Assembly (NCBI GenBank): GCA_018674655.1
Contig: JABGZQ010000042.1
Span: 1 to 64,000 of the forward strand
Reading direction: 5' to 3'
Origin: Fidelibacterota bacterium
GTDB taxonomy: Bacteria; Fidelibacterota; Marinisomatia; Marinisomatales; TCS55
DNA length: 64,000 nucleotides
Shown: piece by piece, positions 26,190-35,575 of the stretch
How positions within the stretch are numbered: position 1 is the stretch's first letter
How the letters are laid out: each line of letters starts with the position of its first letter
Made by a program: the position numbers and the translations under genes
The notes under the pieces: generated by a model
What the model was told of the DNA's origin: nothing
Database searches by the model: none
What the model saw: only the letters and a program-made list of their open reading frames with translations

Positions 26190-27062
26190 ATGGCAAAAAT
26201 AATAACCATATTCACTATCTTTACCCTGTTGGTCATAACCGGCTGCGGAAAAAGCAACCCCACAGCCACTGTGGGCGATTATATTACTGTTAATGCGGAA
26301 ATTCCAGAGGAAAGCCAAGATCTCGATTTCATTTGGGAATTGACAAATATTCCTAATGGTAGCGAATTGGATAATTCTCAACTTACGTCTGGCGAATTCA
26401 ATGCATCTGTCATGTTTATTCCCGATGTATCCGGACCATATAGTATTGAAGTTTCTGTATTTCAATACAATGACGAGATCAGCACGCAATCCTTTTCTTA
26501 TGATGTAATTGACAGAGAATCATCTCGAGAAGTTGAACAAGCGATCGAAGATGAATATCCGAAAGAAGCACATGAGGCGGTAGCTGAATTAATGGTGAAC
26601 GACGATGAACCAAAATGGTATGAGTCTGAATCTGTCGCTCAAGTGGTAGAAGAAGCTTCTCAAGAAATGCCCGAGCCCATTGTTGACGTCGTGGAACCGA
26701 AGCCGATTGTTGAAAAAAAACCAGATCCCATACCGCCGCCGCCACCTTCAAAGAAAAAGAAAATGGCAAAGCCCAAACCCAATACTCGTGGCATGTCAAT
26801 TCCTTTTGATAAAGAAAGATTTACAATCCAAGTTGCATCCAAAAAAGTTTTAGAAGATGCTAAAAGTGTAGCAGCTACGTTAATTGACGCTGGCTATGAC
26901 GCCTATATTCAAAAAGCCGTCTTTAAAGAAACAAATGAAATATGGTATCGAGTTCGTGTCGGTAGCTATGATAATCGTGATACCGCAGTTGCAGTGGCAG
27001 AATCCTTATCCAAGACACGGTCGGAGAAAGCCTGGGTGGATTTTGTTCGTTATGAATTTTAG
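26190..27062 (+). CDS. SPOR-domain lipoprotein with PKD/Ig-like N-terminal domain
   Basis: 290 residues. Lipobox VITGC (Cys19) after a hydrophobic signal. Residues about 28-106 look like a PKD/Ig-type sandwich (FIWELTNIPNGSEL, YSIEVSVFQYND). A highly acidic linker (about 110-175) and a Pro/Lys stretch (PIPPPPPSKKKKM) follow. The last ~80 residues (RFTIQVASKK...YRVRVGSYDN) are a SPOR domain, which binds denuded peptidoglycan glycans at division sites. It is probably an outer-membrane lipoprotein that reaches to the cell wall. The upstream gap of 88 bases shows nothing distinct. The membrane-protein gene follows 33 bases later. Confidence 0.88.
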   Translation: MAKIITIFTIFTLLVITGCGKSNPTATVGDYITVNAEIPEESQDLDFIWELTNIPNGSELDNSQLTSGEFNASVMFIPDVSGPYSIEVSVFQYNDEISTQSFSYDVIDRESSREVEQAIEDEYPKEAHEAVAELMVNDDEPKWYESESVAQVVEEASQEMPEPIVDVVEPKPIVEKKPDPIPPPPPSKKKKMAKPKPNTRGMSIPFDKERFTIQVASKKVLEDAKSVAATLIDAGYDAYIQKAVFKETNEIWYRVRVGSYDNRDTAVAVAESLSKTRSEKAWVDFVRYEF

Positions 27063-27095
27063 TTTTTTAACCAAACCGAAAAAACAGGGGTAATT

Positions 27096-28352
27096 ATGGA
27101 ACCAATGAACCTTCATTTTGATGTCAGAGATATTTTTCGTTCACCTCGCCTCGCACTGAGCGGGAAAAAAATAGGGATATTTTTATTTGCCAATATTATT
27201 GGTTACAGTGCATATTTTATTTTGAATTACATTGCACTCGCTTTGTCCGGTGTATCCTTTGGCGAAACGTGGACAACACAAGGACTGTACCCATGTATAT
27301 ACACCACTGATGCATCCTGGGTTGCATGCACTCTGTTTTGGATTGGGTCCATTGTGTGGATCATTGCCATTCATTTAGCTTGTACAGCTGTGGCGAGGGT
27401 GACCTATAAACAATTAAAAGGAGATGAGTTCTACTCATCTGGTGACGCTTGGAAATACGTACGCAAGCATTGGCATCCTGTTATTTTTACTTCTATATCT
27501 ATGGTGCTTATTTTGGTTTTCTTTATCGGAATGGCTGCTGTATTTGCGCTGTTTGGTAAAATACCCTATGTTGGAGAATTCTTTTTTGCCCTCCCCTATT
27601 TACTTTATTTCTTTGGTGCTGTTTTCACAGTTTATACTGCAGTTGTTTTCTTGGTTTCTCTTATTTATACCCCTACCATTGTGGGAACGATAGAAGAAGA
27701 TACAATGGGCGCAGTTTTTAACAGTTACTCTATTACGTGGAGTCAACCATGGCGAGTGATATTATACCATATGATTCTGCTACCTCTCGCCGCCCTTTCT
27801 GTTGGGCTCTTTAAAGCGATACTTTTCTGCGGTTTTAAACTTGTTAATATGGTTTTTGGTCATGAAATGCTTATGGGCCAAAAGCTAACGAATATCATGG
27901 GGTCAGCTGCCCAGGCAGTTTGGCCACAAGATTTTTTCACATCCATTACCAACGCATATGTAAATGCATGTGCCAATTCCGGATCTTGCTGTGGATCATG
28001 TTCCATTGGTAGTGAAATGTTAAACGATTTTTATGCCTGTTTTATACCGGTGTCTTCCGGAAGTTTATCTGGAACCGAATCTATAGCCACATTTATAGTT
28101 GGTGTGTTTTTGTTCCTGATCACGCTTTCATTCTTCTCATATTTCCTTTCAATATTATCTGTGGGTGAAACAATTATGTTCACCATCTTCCGAAAAAAAT
28201 CTGATGATGATAACATACTCGATAGAAAAGATGAAGAAGAGTTGGAAGATGAAGATGATGATGATGATGGTTTGAATTTCGACAATGATGATCCAGGTGA
28301 ATCTGAATCTAACGATTCTGAATCTGAAGATAAAACACCGACTTTAGAATAG
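27096..28352 (+). CDS. Uncharacterised multi-pass membrane protein with acidic C-terminal tail
   Basis: 418 residues, no family recognised. About six long hydrophobic segments are visible: near residues 29-52, 85-103, 130-155, 160-195, 220-245 and 330-360. Between the fifth and sixth lies a Cys cluster (CANSGSCCGSCS, about residues 287-298), probably outside the membrane. The last ~50 residues are almost only Asp, Glu, Ser and Asn (from about DDDNILDRKDEEELEDEDD), a disordered acidic tail likely in the cytoplasm. Start ATG follows a GGGGTAATT site. It sits between the SPOR lipoprotein and the yceD cluster. An envelope function is plausible from the neighbour; no activity can be named. Confidence 0.75.
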   Translation: MEPMNLHFDVRDIFRSPRLALSGKKIGIFLFANIIGYSAYFILNYIALALSGVSFGETWTTQGLYPCIYTTDASWVACTLFWIGSIVWIIAIHLACTAVARVTYKQLKGDEFYSSGDAWKYVRKHWHPVIFTSISMVLILVFFIGMAAVFALFGKIPYVGEFFFALPYLLYFFGAVFTVYTAVVFLVSLIYTPTIVGTIEEDTMGAVFNSYSITWSQPWRVILYHMILLPLAALSVGLFKAILFCGFKLVNMVFGHEMLMGQKLTNIMGSAAQAVWPQDFFTSITNAYVNACANSGSCCGSCSIGSEMLNDFYACFIPVSSGSLSGTESIATFIVGVFLFLITLSFFSYFLSILSVGETIMFTIFRKKSDDDNILDRKDEEELEDEDDDDDGLNFDNDDPGESESNDSESEDKTPTLE

Positions 28353-28435
28353 ATTAATACCCATTTTTCAATGAATTTCAACGCTGAAATAGCATTGGTA
28401 GGGTGTAATAATAAAGAGTAAATTTCCCGGCTAAA

Positions 28436-28933
28436 ATGAAGCTGTTCAGGACGGATTTAGAAAAACTTATTTCCAACCGGCTATTTGAAATCTCGACAGA
28501 GTCTCTTAATTTGGAAGATGTTCAAGTGGCCAGCGATAAATTATCCTGCACCCTATCTGTGGATCATGCGCCAAATGGATACAGAATTCATGGGTCATTG
28601 TGTGTGGTATTTTTGGAAAAATGCGATCGTTGCCTTCGCTCATTTGAAGAAAAACGAGAAACGAATATGGATATAATCCTGACAAATAATGTGGAATTAC
28701 TCAATAATGAAAATATTGATGTGATCCATTTTTCTGATTCTGATGAGTTTATTGATTTAAGTTCCATCGTTCATGACCTCATTCTATTGGAAGAACCAAT
28801 AAAAAGATTATGTGGTGATTCATGCGAAGGCTTGTGCCTAGAGTGCGGTGTGAACCTGAACGAATCTAAATGCAATTGCGGTCCGAGAGATGTTGATTCT
28901 CAATGGGGACCATTAAAAGAGTTAAAAAATTAA
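28436..28933 (+). CDS. yceD: YceD-family protein (DUF177)
   Basis: 165 residues with the DUF177 pattern: CDRCLRSFE in the middle and the Cys-rich C-terminus CGDSCEGLCLECGVNLNESKCNC. The gene almost always precedes rpmF, as it does here, 15 bases upstream. In plants and bacteria the family has been linked to 23S rRNA maturation. The Cys set suggests a zinc-binding site. First gene of the rpmF-fab cluster. Confidence 0.93.
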   Translation: MKLFRTDLEKLISNRLFEISTESLNLEDVQVASDKLSCTLSVDHAPNGYRIHGSLCVVFLEKCDRCLRSFEEKRETNMDIILTNNVELLNNENIDVIHFSDSDEFIDLSSIVHDLILLEEPIKRLCGDSCEGLCLECGVNLNESKCNCGPRDVDSQWGPLKELKN

Positions 28934-28948
28934 AAATTCGGAGTAATT

Positions 28949-29128
28949 ATGGCATTACCAAAAGGTAGACAATCGAAAGCACGCGGAAGAAAACGTCGCA
29001 CACATTATAAAACTGCAAGTGTGAGTACATCCCTATGTCCACAGTGTAGCCAACAAAAAATGCCCCATCGGGCTTGCCCAAATTGCGGTTATTATCGTGG
29101 GCGTCCCATCCTTTCTGCAACGGAATAA
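28949..29128 (+). CDS. rpmF: 50S ribosomal protein L32
   Basis: 59 residues: MALPKGRQSKARGRKRRTH at the start and a zinc-ribbon pair CPQC...CPNCGYYRGR. A GGAG site lies 5 bases before ATG 28949. Length matches the family (E. coli 57 aa). It is the Cys-containing (zinc-binding, C+) form. The canonical position between yceD and plsX confirms the call. Confidence 0.97.
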   Translation: MALPKGRQSKARGRKRRTHYKTASVSTSLCPQCSQQKMPHRACPNCGYYRGRPILSATE

Positions 29129-29143
29129 TATACCCCTTTTAAA

Positions 29144-30148
29144 ATGAAAATCGTTTTGGATGCCATGGGGGGAGATCTGGCCCCTCGGGCTACCGTGCAG
29201 GGTGCCATCAATGCTTTGAAAATATCAACGAATGATATTCACATCATTCTTGTAGGTGATGAAGCTCAAATCAAAGTTGAGCTGGGCAACGAAATACCGG
29301 ATCAAATCTCAATTCATCCAACCACACAGATTGTCACAATGAATGACAAAGGCTCAAAGGTAATCAAATCTAAGCCTGATTCATCCATTGTTCAGGGGAT
29401 TAAACTTGTAAAGGATCAAAAAGCAGATGCATTTATCAGTGCAGGCCATACAGGTGCAGTCATGGCCACATCATTATTCCTACTCGGTAGAATCCCTCAC
29501 GTTAAACGACCAGCACTGGGTGCATTCATTCCAACCCAGAAAGGTGGCAAAATTCTTTGTGATGTGGGCGCCAATCCTGATGCAAAACCAAAACATTTAT
29601 TACAATTCGCTATTATGGCTTCAATGTATTTAGATCATGTAGAAGATATTAAAGAGACGAAAGTCGGGCTGATTAATATCGGCGAAGAGCCATCAAAAGG
29701 ATCAGAAATGTATCTTGAAACCCATCAATTGTTAGATAAAGAACTTCCCAATTTCATTGGAAATGTAGAGAGCAGGAACTTATTTGAGAGTGAAGCCAAT
29801 GTCCTAGTTTGTGATGGCTTTGTTGGAAATACATTAATCAAGTTCGCGGAGGGATGGACCACTACATTTTCCAATATGATTAAAGATAAGATAAAAGATA
29901 AAATACGTTATAAAGCAGGTGCATGGTTAATAAAACCCGCATTAGATGATATCCAAAATCAGTATGACTATGAAGAGCATGGTGGCTCTCCTCTTTTAGG
30001 CATAAATGGTATTTCTATTGTGGCACACGGCAGTTCAACACCCAAAGCAATTATGAATTCTATTCTATTGGCCAAAAAATCAAGCAAGCAAAACTTAATT
30101 CGTGATATATCTAAAGGAATTAATAAACATTTAGGTGCCATCAATTGA
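29144..30148 (+). CDS. plsX: Phosphate acyltransferase PlsX
   Basis: 334 residues. Starts KIVLDAMGGDLAPRATVQGA, with ISAGHTGAVMA, CDVGANPD and VCDGFVGNTLIKF typical of PlsX. Converts acyl-ACP to acyl-phosphate, the first step of bacterial phospholipid synthesis with PlsY. Peripheral membrane enzyme. Its TGA stop overlaps the TTG start of fabH by 3 bases. Confidence 0.96.
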   Translation: MKIVLDAMGGDLAPRATVQGAINALKISTNDIHIILVGDEAQIKVELGNEIPDQISIHPTTQIVTMNDKGSKVIKSKPDSSIVQGIKLVKDQKADAFISAGHTGAVMATSLFLLGRIPHVKRPALGAFIPTQKGGKILCDVGANPDAKPKHLLQFAIMASMYLDHVEDIKETKVGLINIGEEPSKGSEMYLETHQLLDKELPNFIGNVESRNLFESEANVLVCDGFVGNTLIKFAEGWTTTFSNMIKDKIKDKIRYKAGAWLIKPALDDIQNQYDYEEHGGSPLLGINGISIVAHGSSTPKAIMNSILLAKKSSKQNLIRDISKGINKHLGAIN

Positions 30149-31131
30149 AAGCAAAGGTTACAGCTACTGCTCGGTATTTACCCGAACGAGTCTTGACTAA
30201 TTTTGATCTAGAAAAGATGGTAGACACCAATAATGAATGGATTCGATCTCGTACCGGTATTGAGACACGACATTTAGTTAGTGAAGGTGAAGCCACCTCG
30301 GATATGGGAACAAATATTGCAATGCAACTTTTGGAAAAAACCGGGAAATCACCTGAAGATATAGATTTGATTTTAGTTGCAACCAGTACACCCGACTACC
30401 TTGTATGTGCCACCGCAGCCTTAATTCAGAATAATATTGGTGCAAAAAATGCATGGGGGTTTGATATTGCCGCAGCCTGTAGCGGGTTTATTTATGCCAT
30501 GGAAACAGGTACGAAAATGGTGGAATCTGGTCGTTATAAAAATGCGATTGTTATTGGAGCGGATACTATGAGTTCTATTATTGACTATACAGACCGAAAT
30601 ACATGTGTCATCTTTGGTGATGGCGGCGGTGGTGTTCTTTTAGAACAGTCTGATGATGAAATAGGTATTTTAGACTCAATCCTACATACAGATGGGAGCG
30701 GTAGCCAATATTTAAATGTTCCTGCAGGCGGAAGTGCCCACCCAGCGTCAAAAGATACCATTGAGAACAGAATGCATTATGTGCATCAGGATGGAAAAAC
30801 AGTATTTAAATTTGCTGTTAAAAACATGGCCGATGTGAGTAAACAGATTTTAGATCAAAATAACCTTACTGGTGACGACCTAAAACTGTTTATCCCTCAC
30901 CAAGCCAATCGCCGCATTATAGATGCCGCTGCAAAACGGTGCGGTTTAGCGGAAGATAAAGTTTTAATCAATATCAATAAATATGGAAATACAACAGCGG
31001 GGACTATTCCCATTGCTTTAGACGAAGCAGTGGAAACCAATCGTTTACAAAAAGGTGATTTGTTACTATTGGCTGCATTTGGCGGCGGTTTTACTTGGGG
31101 CAGCATGCTGATTCGATGGGGTGATGCCTGA
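30145..31131 (+). CDS. fabH: 3-oxoacyl-ACP synthase III (FabH)
   Basis: 328 residues, initiating condensation of acetyl-CoA with malonyl-ACP. Catalytic C112 in DIAAACSGF, the His in LFIPHQANRR and the Asn in YGNTTAGTIP form the known Cys-His-Asn triad. The only start that keeps the conserved KAKVTATARYLPE N-terminus is TTG at 30145, overlapping the plsX stop (TTGA). The TGA stop shares one base with fabD (TGATG). Confidence 0.96.
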   Translation: MKAKVTATARYLPERVLTNFDLEKMVDTNNEWIRSRTGIETRHLVSEGEATSDMGTNIAMQLLEKTGKSPEDIDLILVATSTPDYLVCATAALIQNNIGAKNAWGFDIAAACSGFIYAMETGTKMVESGRYKNAIVIGADTMSSIIDYTDRNTCVIFGDGGGGVLLEQSDDEIGILDSILHTDGSGSQYLNVPAGGSAHPASKDTIENRMHYVHQDGKTVFKFAVKNMADVSKQILDQNNLTGDDLKLFIPHQANRRIIDAAAKRCGLAEDKVLININKYGNTTAGTIPIALDEAVETNRLQKGDLLLLAAFGGGFTWGSMLIRWGDA

Positions 31132-32051
31132 TGGGGATTGGATTTTTATGCCCGGGACAAGCATCTCAGAAGGTGGGGATGGGGCTCGATTTATATGAAA
31201 ATTCAACTTTGGGCAAACAATTCTTTGACACCGCAAACGATATCATGGGTGTTGATATTCAGCATATAATTTTTAATGGTCCAGAAGAAGAACTGAAGCA
31301 AACCCAATTTACCCAACCAGCTATTTATATCGTCAGTGTAATTATCGGTATGCTCATGCTTGAGAATGGGATCCAACCATCTTGTGCTGCAGGCCACAGT
31401 TTGGGAGAATATTCCGCACTTACATTGGCAAAATCTTTTGACTTTGAAACTGGACTTAATTTGGTAAAAGTACGTGCCGAAGGCATGCAATTCGCCGGAA
31501 CTCAGAATCCAGGCACAATGGCGGCAGTCATAGGATTGGATGATGAAACGACTCAAAATATTTGCAATCAATATTCTAATGGTATTGTTGTTGCCGCAAA
31601 TTTTAACGCCAAAGGGCAAGTTGTTATCTCTGGTGAAGTGGATGCGGTTCATGCGGTGATGCCACTATTGAAAGATGCTGGGGCGATGAAAGTGATCGAA
31701 CTCAATGTGAGTGGTGCATTTCATTCCCCTTTGATGACACCTGCAAAAGAAATGCTTTCTGAAATGCTTTTATCCATCGAAATTCGGGATAGTGAAATAC
31801 CCGTTTATGCCAATGTTACTGCCTCCCCTGTTTCAAATAAAGATGAAATAAGACAATCATTGATTGACCAATTGGAAAATCCAGTTCGATGGCATGAGTC
31901 CATTACTCGCATGATCAAAGATGGCATGAACCATGGGGTGGAAATCGGGCCAGGACGTGTACTTCAAGGATTATCTCGAAGGATTGACCGTTCTTTTGAT
32001 ATGAGTGGTGTGGAATCTCTTGAACAAATTGTAAATTTCGACTATGTTTAA
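31131..32051 (+). CDS. fabD: Malonyl-CoA:ACP transacylase
   Basis: 306 residues. The nucleophile S90 is in AGHSLGEYSAL, the oxyanion Gln lies in LCPGQASQKVGMG, and the catalytic His is in VSGAFHSPLM. Loads malonyl units on ACP. Overlaps fabH by one base and fabG by 8 bases, so the cluster is tightly coupled. Length matches E. coli FabD (309 aa). Confidence 0.96.
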   Translation: MGIGFLCPGQASQKVGMGLDLYENSTLGKQFFDTANDIMGVDIQHIIFNGPEEELKQTQFTQPAIYIVSVIIGMLMLENGIQPSCAAGHSLGEYSALTLAKSFDFETGLNLVKVRAEGMQFAGTQNPGTMAAVIGLDDETTQNICNQYSNGIVVAANFNAKGQVVISGEVDAVHAVMPLLKDAGAMKVIELNVSGAFHSPLMTPAKEMLSEMLLSIEIRDSEIPVYANVTASPVSNKDEIRQSLIDQLENPVRWHESITRMIKDGMNHGVEIGPGRVLQGLSRRIDRSFDMSGVESLEQIVNFDYV

Positions 32052-32790
32052 ATTATCAAAAAAGATTGCTGTCGTAACCGGCGCATCACGTGGTATCGGA
32101 AAAGCCATGGCAGAAACATATGCACAAGCCGGTGCCCATGTGATTTGTGTGAGTCGGAATGAGGATGCACTTAATGGGGTTGCCGATTTGATTCGCAGTA
32201 ACGGTGGATCTGCATCAGTTGCTGCTTGCAATGTTTCGGATTTAGAAAATTTTCAAAAATTAATCAAAGATACAGCCGATAATTATGGGTCTGTTGACAT
32301 ATTGGTCAATAATGCGGGTATCACCCGAGATACCCTTATTATGCGAATGTCCGAAGATGATTGGGATACCGTTATTGATATTAATCTAAAAGGTGCATTT
32401 AACGGCATTAAGGCTGTCACGCGAACCATGATGAAACAAAAATCCGGTCGTATTATTAATATATCATCTGTTGTGGGTCTCACTGGGAATGCAGGCCAGG
32501 TGAATTATGCCGCTTCTAAAGCAGGGCTAATTGGTCTTACAAAATCAGCCGCAAAAGAGATAGGATCTCGTGGCATTACTGTTAATTGTATTGCGCCGGG
32601 TTACATCGCAACAGATATGACTGATCAATTAGACGATCAGGCAAAAGATTTACTCATTTCACAAATACCATTAGGACGAATAGGAAGTCCTGATGACATT
32701 GCCGCTACTGCCCTATTCTTGGCTTCGGATGAAGCAGGATATATCACGGGTCAAACCTTCACGGTTGATGGCGGCATGGTCATGATCTAA
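32044..32790 (+). CDS. fabG: 3-oxoacyl-ACP reductase
   Basis: 248 residues, short-chain dehydrogenase. NADPH-binding TGASRGIGKA, NNAGITRD, and the catalytic Ser141/142, Y155 and K159 in ISSVVGL...YAASKAG are present. The C-terminus ITGQTFTVDGGMVM is classical FabG. Reduces 3-oxoacyl-ACP. It is followed after 15 bases by acpP behind an AAAGGAGG site. Confidence 0.96.
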   Translation: MFKLSKKIAVVTGASRGIGKAMAETYAQAGAHVICVSRNEDALNGVADLIRSNGGSASVAACNVSDLENFQKLIKDTADNYGSVDILVNNAGITRDTLIMRMSEDDWDTVIDINLKGAFNGIKAVTRTMMKQKSGRIINISSVVGLTGNAGQVNYAASKAGLIGLTKSAAKEIGSRGITVNCIAPGYIATDMTDQLDDQAKDLLISQIPLGRIGSPDDIAATALFLASDEAGYITGQTFTVDGGMVMI

Positions 32791-32805
32791 CTAAAGGAGG
32801 CAATA

Positions 32806-33036
32806 ATGTCCACAATCGATAAAGTAAAAGAAGTCGTGATTGACAAACTGGGTGTTGAAGAAGATAAAATCGTAGCTGATGCATCTTTCATTGATGATCT
32901 CGGTGCAGATTCATTAGATACTGTAGAATTAATCATGCAACTCGAAGAAGAATTTGGAATTGAAATTCCAGATGAAGATGCTGAAACTATCACCACAGTT
33001 CAAAAAGCTGTCGATTATATCGAAGCCAATCAATAG
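32806..33036 (+). CDS. acpP: Acyl carrier protein
   Basis: 76 residues, strongly acidic, with the phosphopantetheine serine S36 in [15 protein letters not shown]. An excellent Shine-Dalgarno (AAAGGAGGCA) precedes the ATG, fitting the very high expression of ACP. Sits between fabG and fabF as usual. Confidence 0.98.
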   Translation: MSTIDKVKEVVIDKLGVEEDKIVADASFIDDLGADSLDTVELIMQLEEEFGIEIPDEDAETITTVQKAVDYIEANQ

Positions 33037-33042
33037 AACTCA

Positions 33043-34287
33043 ATGAATAAACGTCGTGTTGTTATAACGGGTTTAGGTGTATTAGCACCGAATGGAAACT
33101 CACTTTCAGAATACTGGGATGCTCTCATCGCTGGGAAGAGTGGCATTGGACCTATAAAAGGATTTGATGCAGAAGATTTAAGCGTAAGGATTGCAGGTGA
33201 ACTTTCTGATTTTAATCCAGAAAATCATTTCAATCGAAAAGAAGTGGGTAAGTTGGATCCATTTTCCATCTACGCTTTGGTCACCGCTAAAGAGGCCATT
33301 TCCCAAGCCGGATTAGACAATGGCGACGTAAACAAGGAGCGAGTTGGTGTCATTATTGGAACGGGTGTTGGGGGAATACAAACGTTAGAAAGTCAACATA
33401 GTGTTCTTATGACTCGCGGTCAACGCCGCGTTACCCCCTACTTCGTCCCGAAATTTATTGCCAATATTGCCGCTGGCCAAATTGCCATCCAGCATGGATT
33501 TCAAGGAACTAACCATACGGTTATTTCCGCCTGTGCATCTGGTACAGATGCCATTGGTACTGCCGCTCGGACCATCCAATATGGCGATGCAGATGTTGTT
33601 ATCACTGGCGGTACCGAAGCCAGTGTTACACCATTAACTATTTCCGGATTTGCAAATATGAGAGCACTATCCACACGGAATGATGACCCCACTGCAGCCA
33701 GTAGACCTTTTGATCTGGATCGAGATGGGTTTGTCTTAGGTGAAGGTGCTGCCAGCCTTATACTAGAAGATGCTGAGCATGCCAAAGCCAGGGGTGCAAC
33801 TATTTTGGCTGAATTGGCTGGATACGGCGCCACAGACGATGCATACCATATAACCCAACCTTCTGAAGGCGGAAAAGGTGCAATTCGCGCCATGAAAAAT
33901 GCATTAATAAATGCGGGACTCTCTGTTGAAGATGTGGATTACGTGAATGCACATGGTACGTCCACACCATTTAATGACAAAACAGAATCGGCAGGAATTA
34001 TTTCATTATTTGGCGAACATGCGGAAAAATTAAAAGTAAGCTCAACCAAATCAATGACAGGACATTCTCTGGGTGCCAGTGGGGCACTTGAGGCCGTCGC
34101 TTGCGTTCAAGCAATTCAGGATAACATAATCCCACCAACAATTAACTATACCACACCAGATCCTGAATGCACATTGGATTACGTTCCAAATAAAGCACAA
34201 AAAGCCAATGTAAATGTTACCATGTCAAATTCATTTGGTTTTGGTGGCCATAATGGTGTCATTGTAATTAAACGCTGGAATGACTAG
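33043..34287 (+). CDS. fabF: 3-oxoacyl-ACP synthase II
   Basis: 414 residues. Catalytic C164 in SACASGTDAIG and the two His of NAHGTSTPFNDKTE and SMTGHSLGASGA. Elongation condensing enzyme. Starts 6 bases after acpP. Length matches E. coli FabF (413 aa). The TAG stop is followed by the GTG start of rnc after three bases. Confidence 0.97.
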   Translation: MNKRRVVITGLGVLAPNGNSLSEYWDALIAGKSGIGPIKGFDAEDLSVRIAGELSDFNPENHFNRKEVGKLDPFSIYALVTAKEAISQAGLDNGDVNKERVGVIIGTGVGGIQTLESQHSVLMTRGQRRVTPYFVPKFIANIAAGQIAIQHGFQGTNHTVISACASGTDAIGTAARTIQYGDADVVITGGTEASVTPLTISGFANMRALSTRNDDPTAASRPFDLDRDGFVLGEGAASLILEDAEHAKARGATILAELAGYGATDDAYHITQPSEGGKGAIRAMKNALINAGLSVEDVDYVNAHGTSTPFNDKTESAGIISLFGEHAEKLKVSSTKSMTGHSLGASGALEAVACVQAIQDNIIPPTINYTTPDPECTLDYVPNKAQKANVNVTMSNSFGFGGHNGVIVIKRWND

Positions 34288-34290
34288 GGC

Positions 34291-34995
34291 GTGGCTTTTT
34301 TTGACTATCTATTTAACCTATTCAACCCACATACTTTATCTGATCTAGAAAAAATATGTAATTACCGATTTCGAAATCGGAATTATCTTTATCAAGCATT
34401 TACCCATAGATCGATTTCCAGCGAACCAAAACAAAATTATGAACGACTTGAATTTTTAGGCGATGCTGTAATTGATATTGTGGTAAGTCGGGAACTTATG
34501 CGAGAGTTTCCCGAAGGCGATGAAGGGATTCTCACCCAAAAGAGATCTGCCCTCGTTCAAAAATCATTCCTCGCAACAATGGGAAATCTATTAACCCTTT
34601 TAGATTATATCAAAATTGAAGAAACGGTTGATTTGAAACAGGAAAAAATTGCGATTAAACAATCAGCTAACTTATACGAAGCCCTAGTGGGTGCCATTTT
34701 TCTTGATGGGGGTATGAAACCGACAAAACAACTGATTCTTAATTCCATTTGGTCCCATCGACATGAGGCTTGGAAATCCGTCAACCACAAGGGTCAATTA
34801 ATAGAACTTTGCCATATGAAGCAAATGGAAAATCCTAAATTTTTGGTCACAAATGTATCAGGGCCCGATCACCAAAAATTATTTGAGGTCCATGTTAAAA
34901 TTGGTGATATTATTTACCATAGTGGTATTGGTACAAATAAAAAAGCCGCAGAACAATATGCGGCACAAAACGCCATGGAGGCACTTCAGGTTTAA
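34291..34995 (+). CDS. rnc: Ribonuclease III
   Basis: 234 residues from a GTG start at 34291; no ATG is available before the conserved NYRFRNRNYLYQAFTHRS. The signature ERLEFLGDAVIDIVVS and the second acidic site EALVGAIFLDGG supply the metal ligands. A C-terminal dsRNA-binding domain ends GIGTNKKAAEQYAAQNAM. Processes rRNA and structured mRNA. Its last four bases overlap the end of the convergent bifunctional-nuclease gene. Confidence 0.96.
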   Translation: MAFFDYLFNLFNPHTLSDLEKICNYRFRNRNYLYQAFTHRSISSEPKQNYERLEFLGDAVIDIVVSRELMREFPEGDEGILTQKRSALVQKSFLATMGNLLTLLDYIKIEETVDLKQEKIAIKQSANLYEALVGAIFLDGGMKPTKQLILNSIWSHRHEAWKSVNHKGQLIELCHMKQMENPKFLVTNVSGPDHQKLFEVHVKIGDIIYHSGIGTNKKAAEQYAAQNAMEALQV

Positions 34996-35534
34996 TTATC
35001 TATTTTATTAATCTTATCTCGAATACGGGCAGCCATTTCATATTCTTCTTTATCAATCGCCTTTTCAAGCTGACGCTCCAATAACTCAACTTTGGGTTCT
35101 TTCTGAATATCTTCTTCAATATTTTCTAAATCTTCTTCCCAGACAATTGCCTCACCCATGACTTCCTCGGCAACCATGATAGGTGAATGCATTCGAAGGG
35201 CAACCGCCAATGCGTCACTGGGCCGTGAATCAATTTGAAAATTTCCAAGTTTTTCAACCTGTAAATCTAAAATTGAATAGAAAACACCGTTTTCCAGTTT
35301 TGTTATTTTTACCGCTGATAATTTGCCACCCACACCATGAACTGTATTCACGATCAAATCGTGAGTTAACGGACGGGGCGTTTCCATATATTCCATGGCC
35401 ATTGCAATGGCTTGTGCTTCATAAGCACCGACTAAAACTGGGAGTCTTCGTTCGCCGGATAATTCCTTTAAAATAACAGCATAACTACGGTTAGGATGAT
35501 AATAGGATATTTTTTGTACTTTAACAGGAATCAT
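34992..35534 (-). CDS. Bifunctional nuclease family protein (DUF151) with UVR motif
   Basis: 180 residues. Residues 1-130 are the BFN/DUF151 domain (VLVGAYEAQAIAMAMEY, RPLTHDL, DSRPSDALAVALRM). Residues about 143-178 form a UvrB/UvrC-type helical hairpin (LERQLEKAIDKEEYEMAARIRDKI). The combined architecture is common in bacteria. Nuclease activity on RNA and DNA was reported for plant members; the role in bacteria is unclear. Converges on rnc with a 4-base overlap of the ends. Upstream of it 41 bases separate it from the PGI/PMI gene stop. Confidence 0.9.
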   Translation of the reverse strand: MIPVKVQKISYYHPNRSYAVILKELSGERRLPVLVGAYEAQAIAMAMEYMETPRPLTHDLIVNTVHGVGGKLSAVKITKLENGVFYSILDLQVEKLGNFQIDSRPSDALAVALRMHSPIMVAEEVMGEAIVWEEDLENIEEDIQKEPKVELLERQLEKAIDKEEYEMAARIRDKINKIDN

Positions 35535-35575
35535 GATTAATTCTCAAGAGAACTTATGCTTCCAGAGGTTAATGT

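Noticed and set aside
28200-28350. Acidic tail of the membrane protein as a frameshift product
   Set aside because: The frame runs in without a break from a transmembrane helix, keeps normal codon use for Asp/Glu/Ser, and ends in a regular stop 84 bases before yceD.
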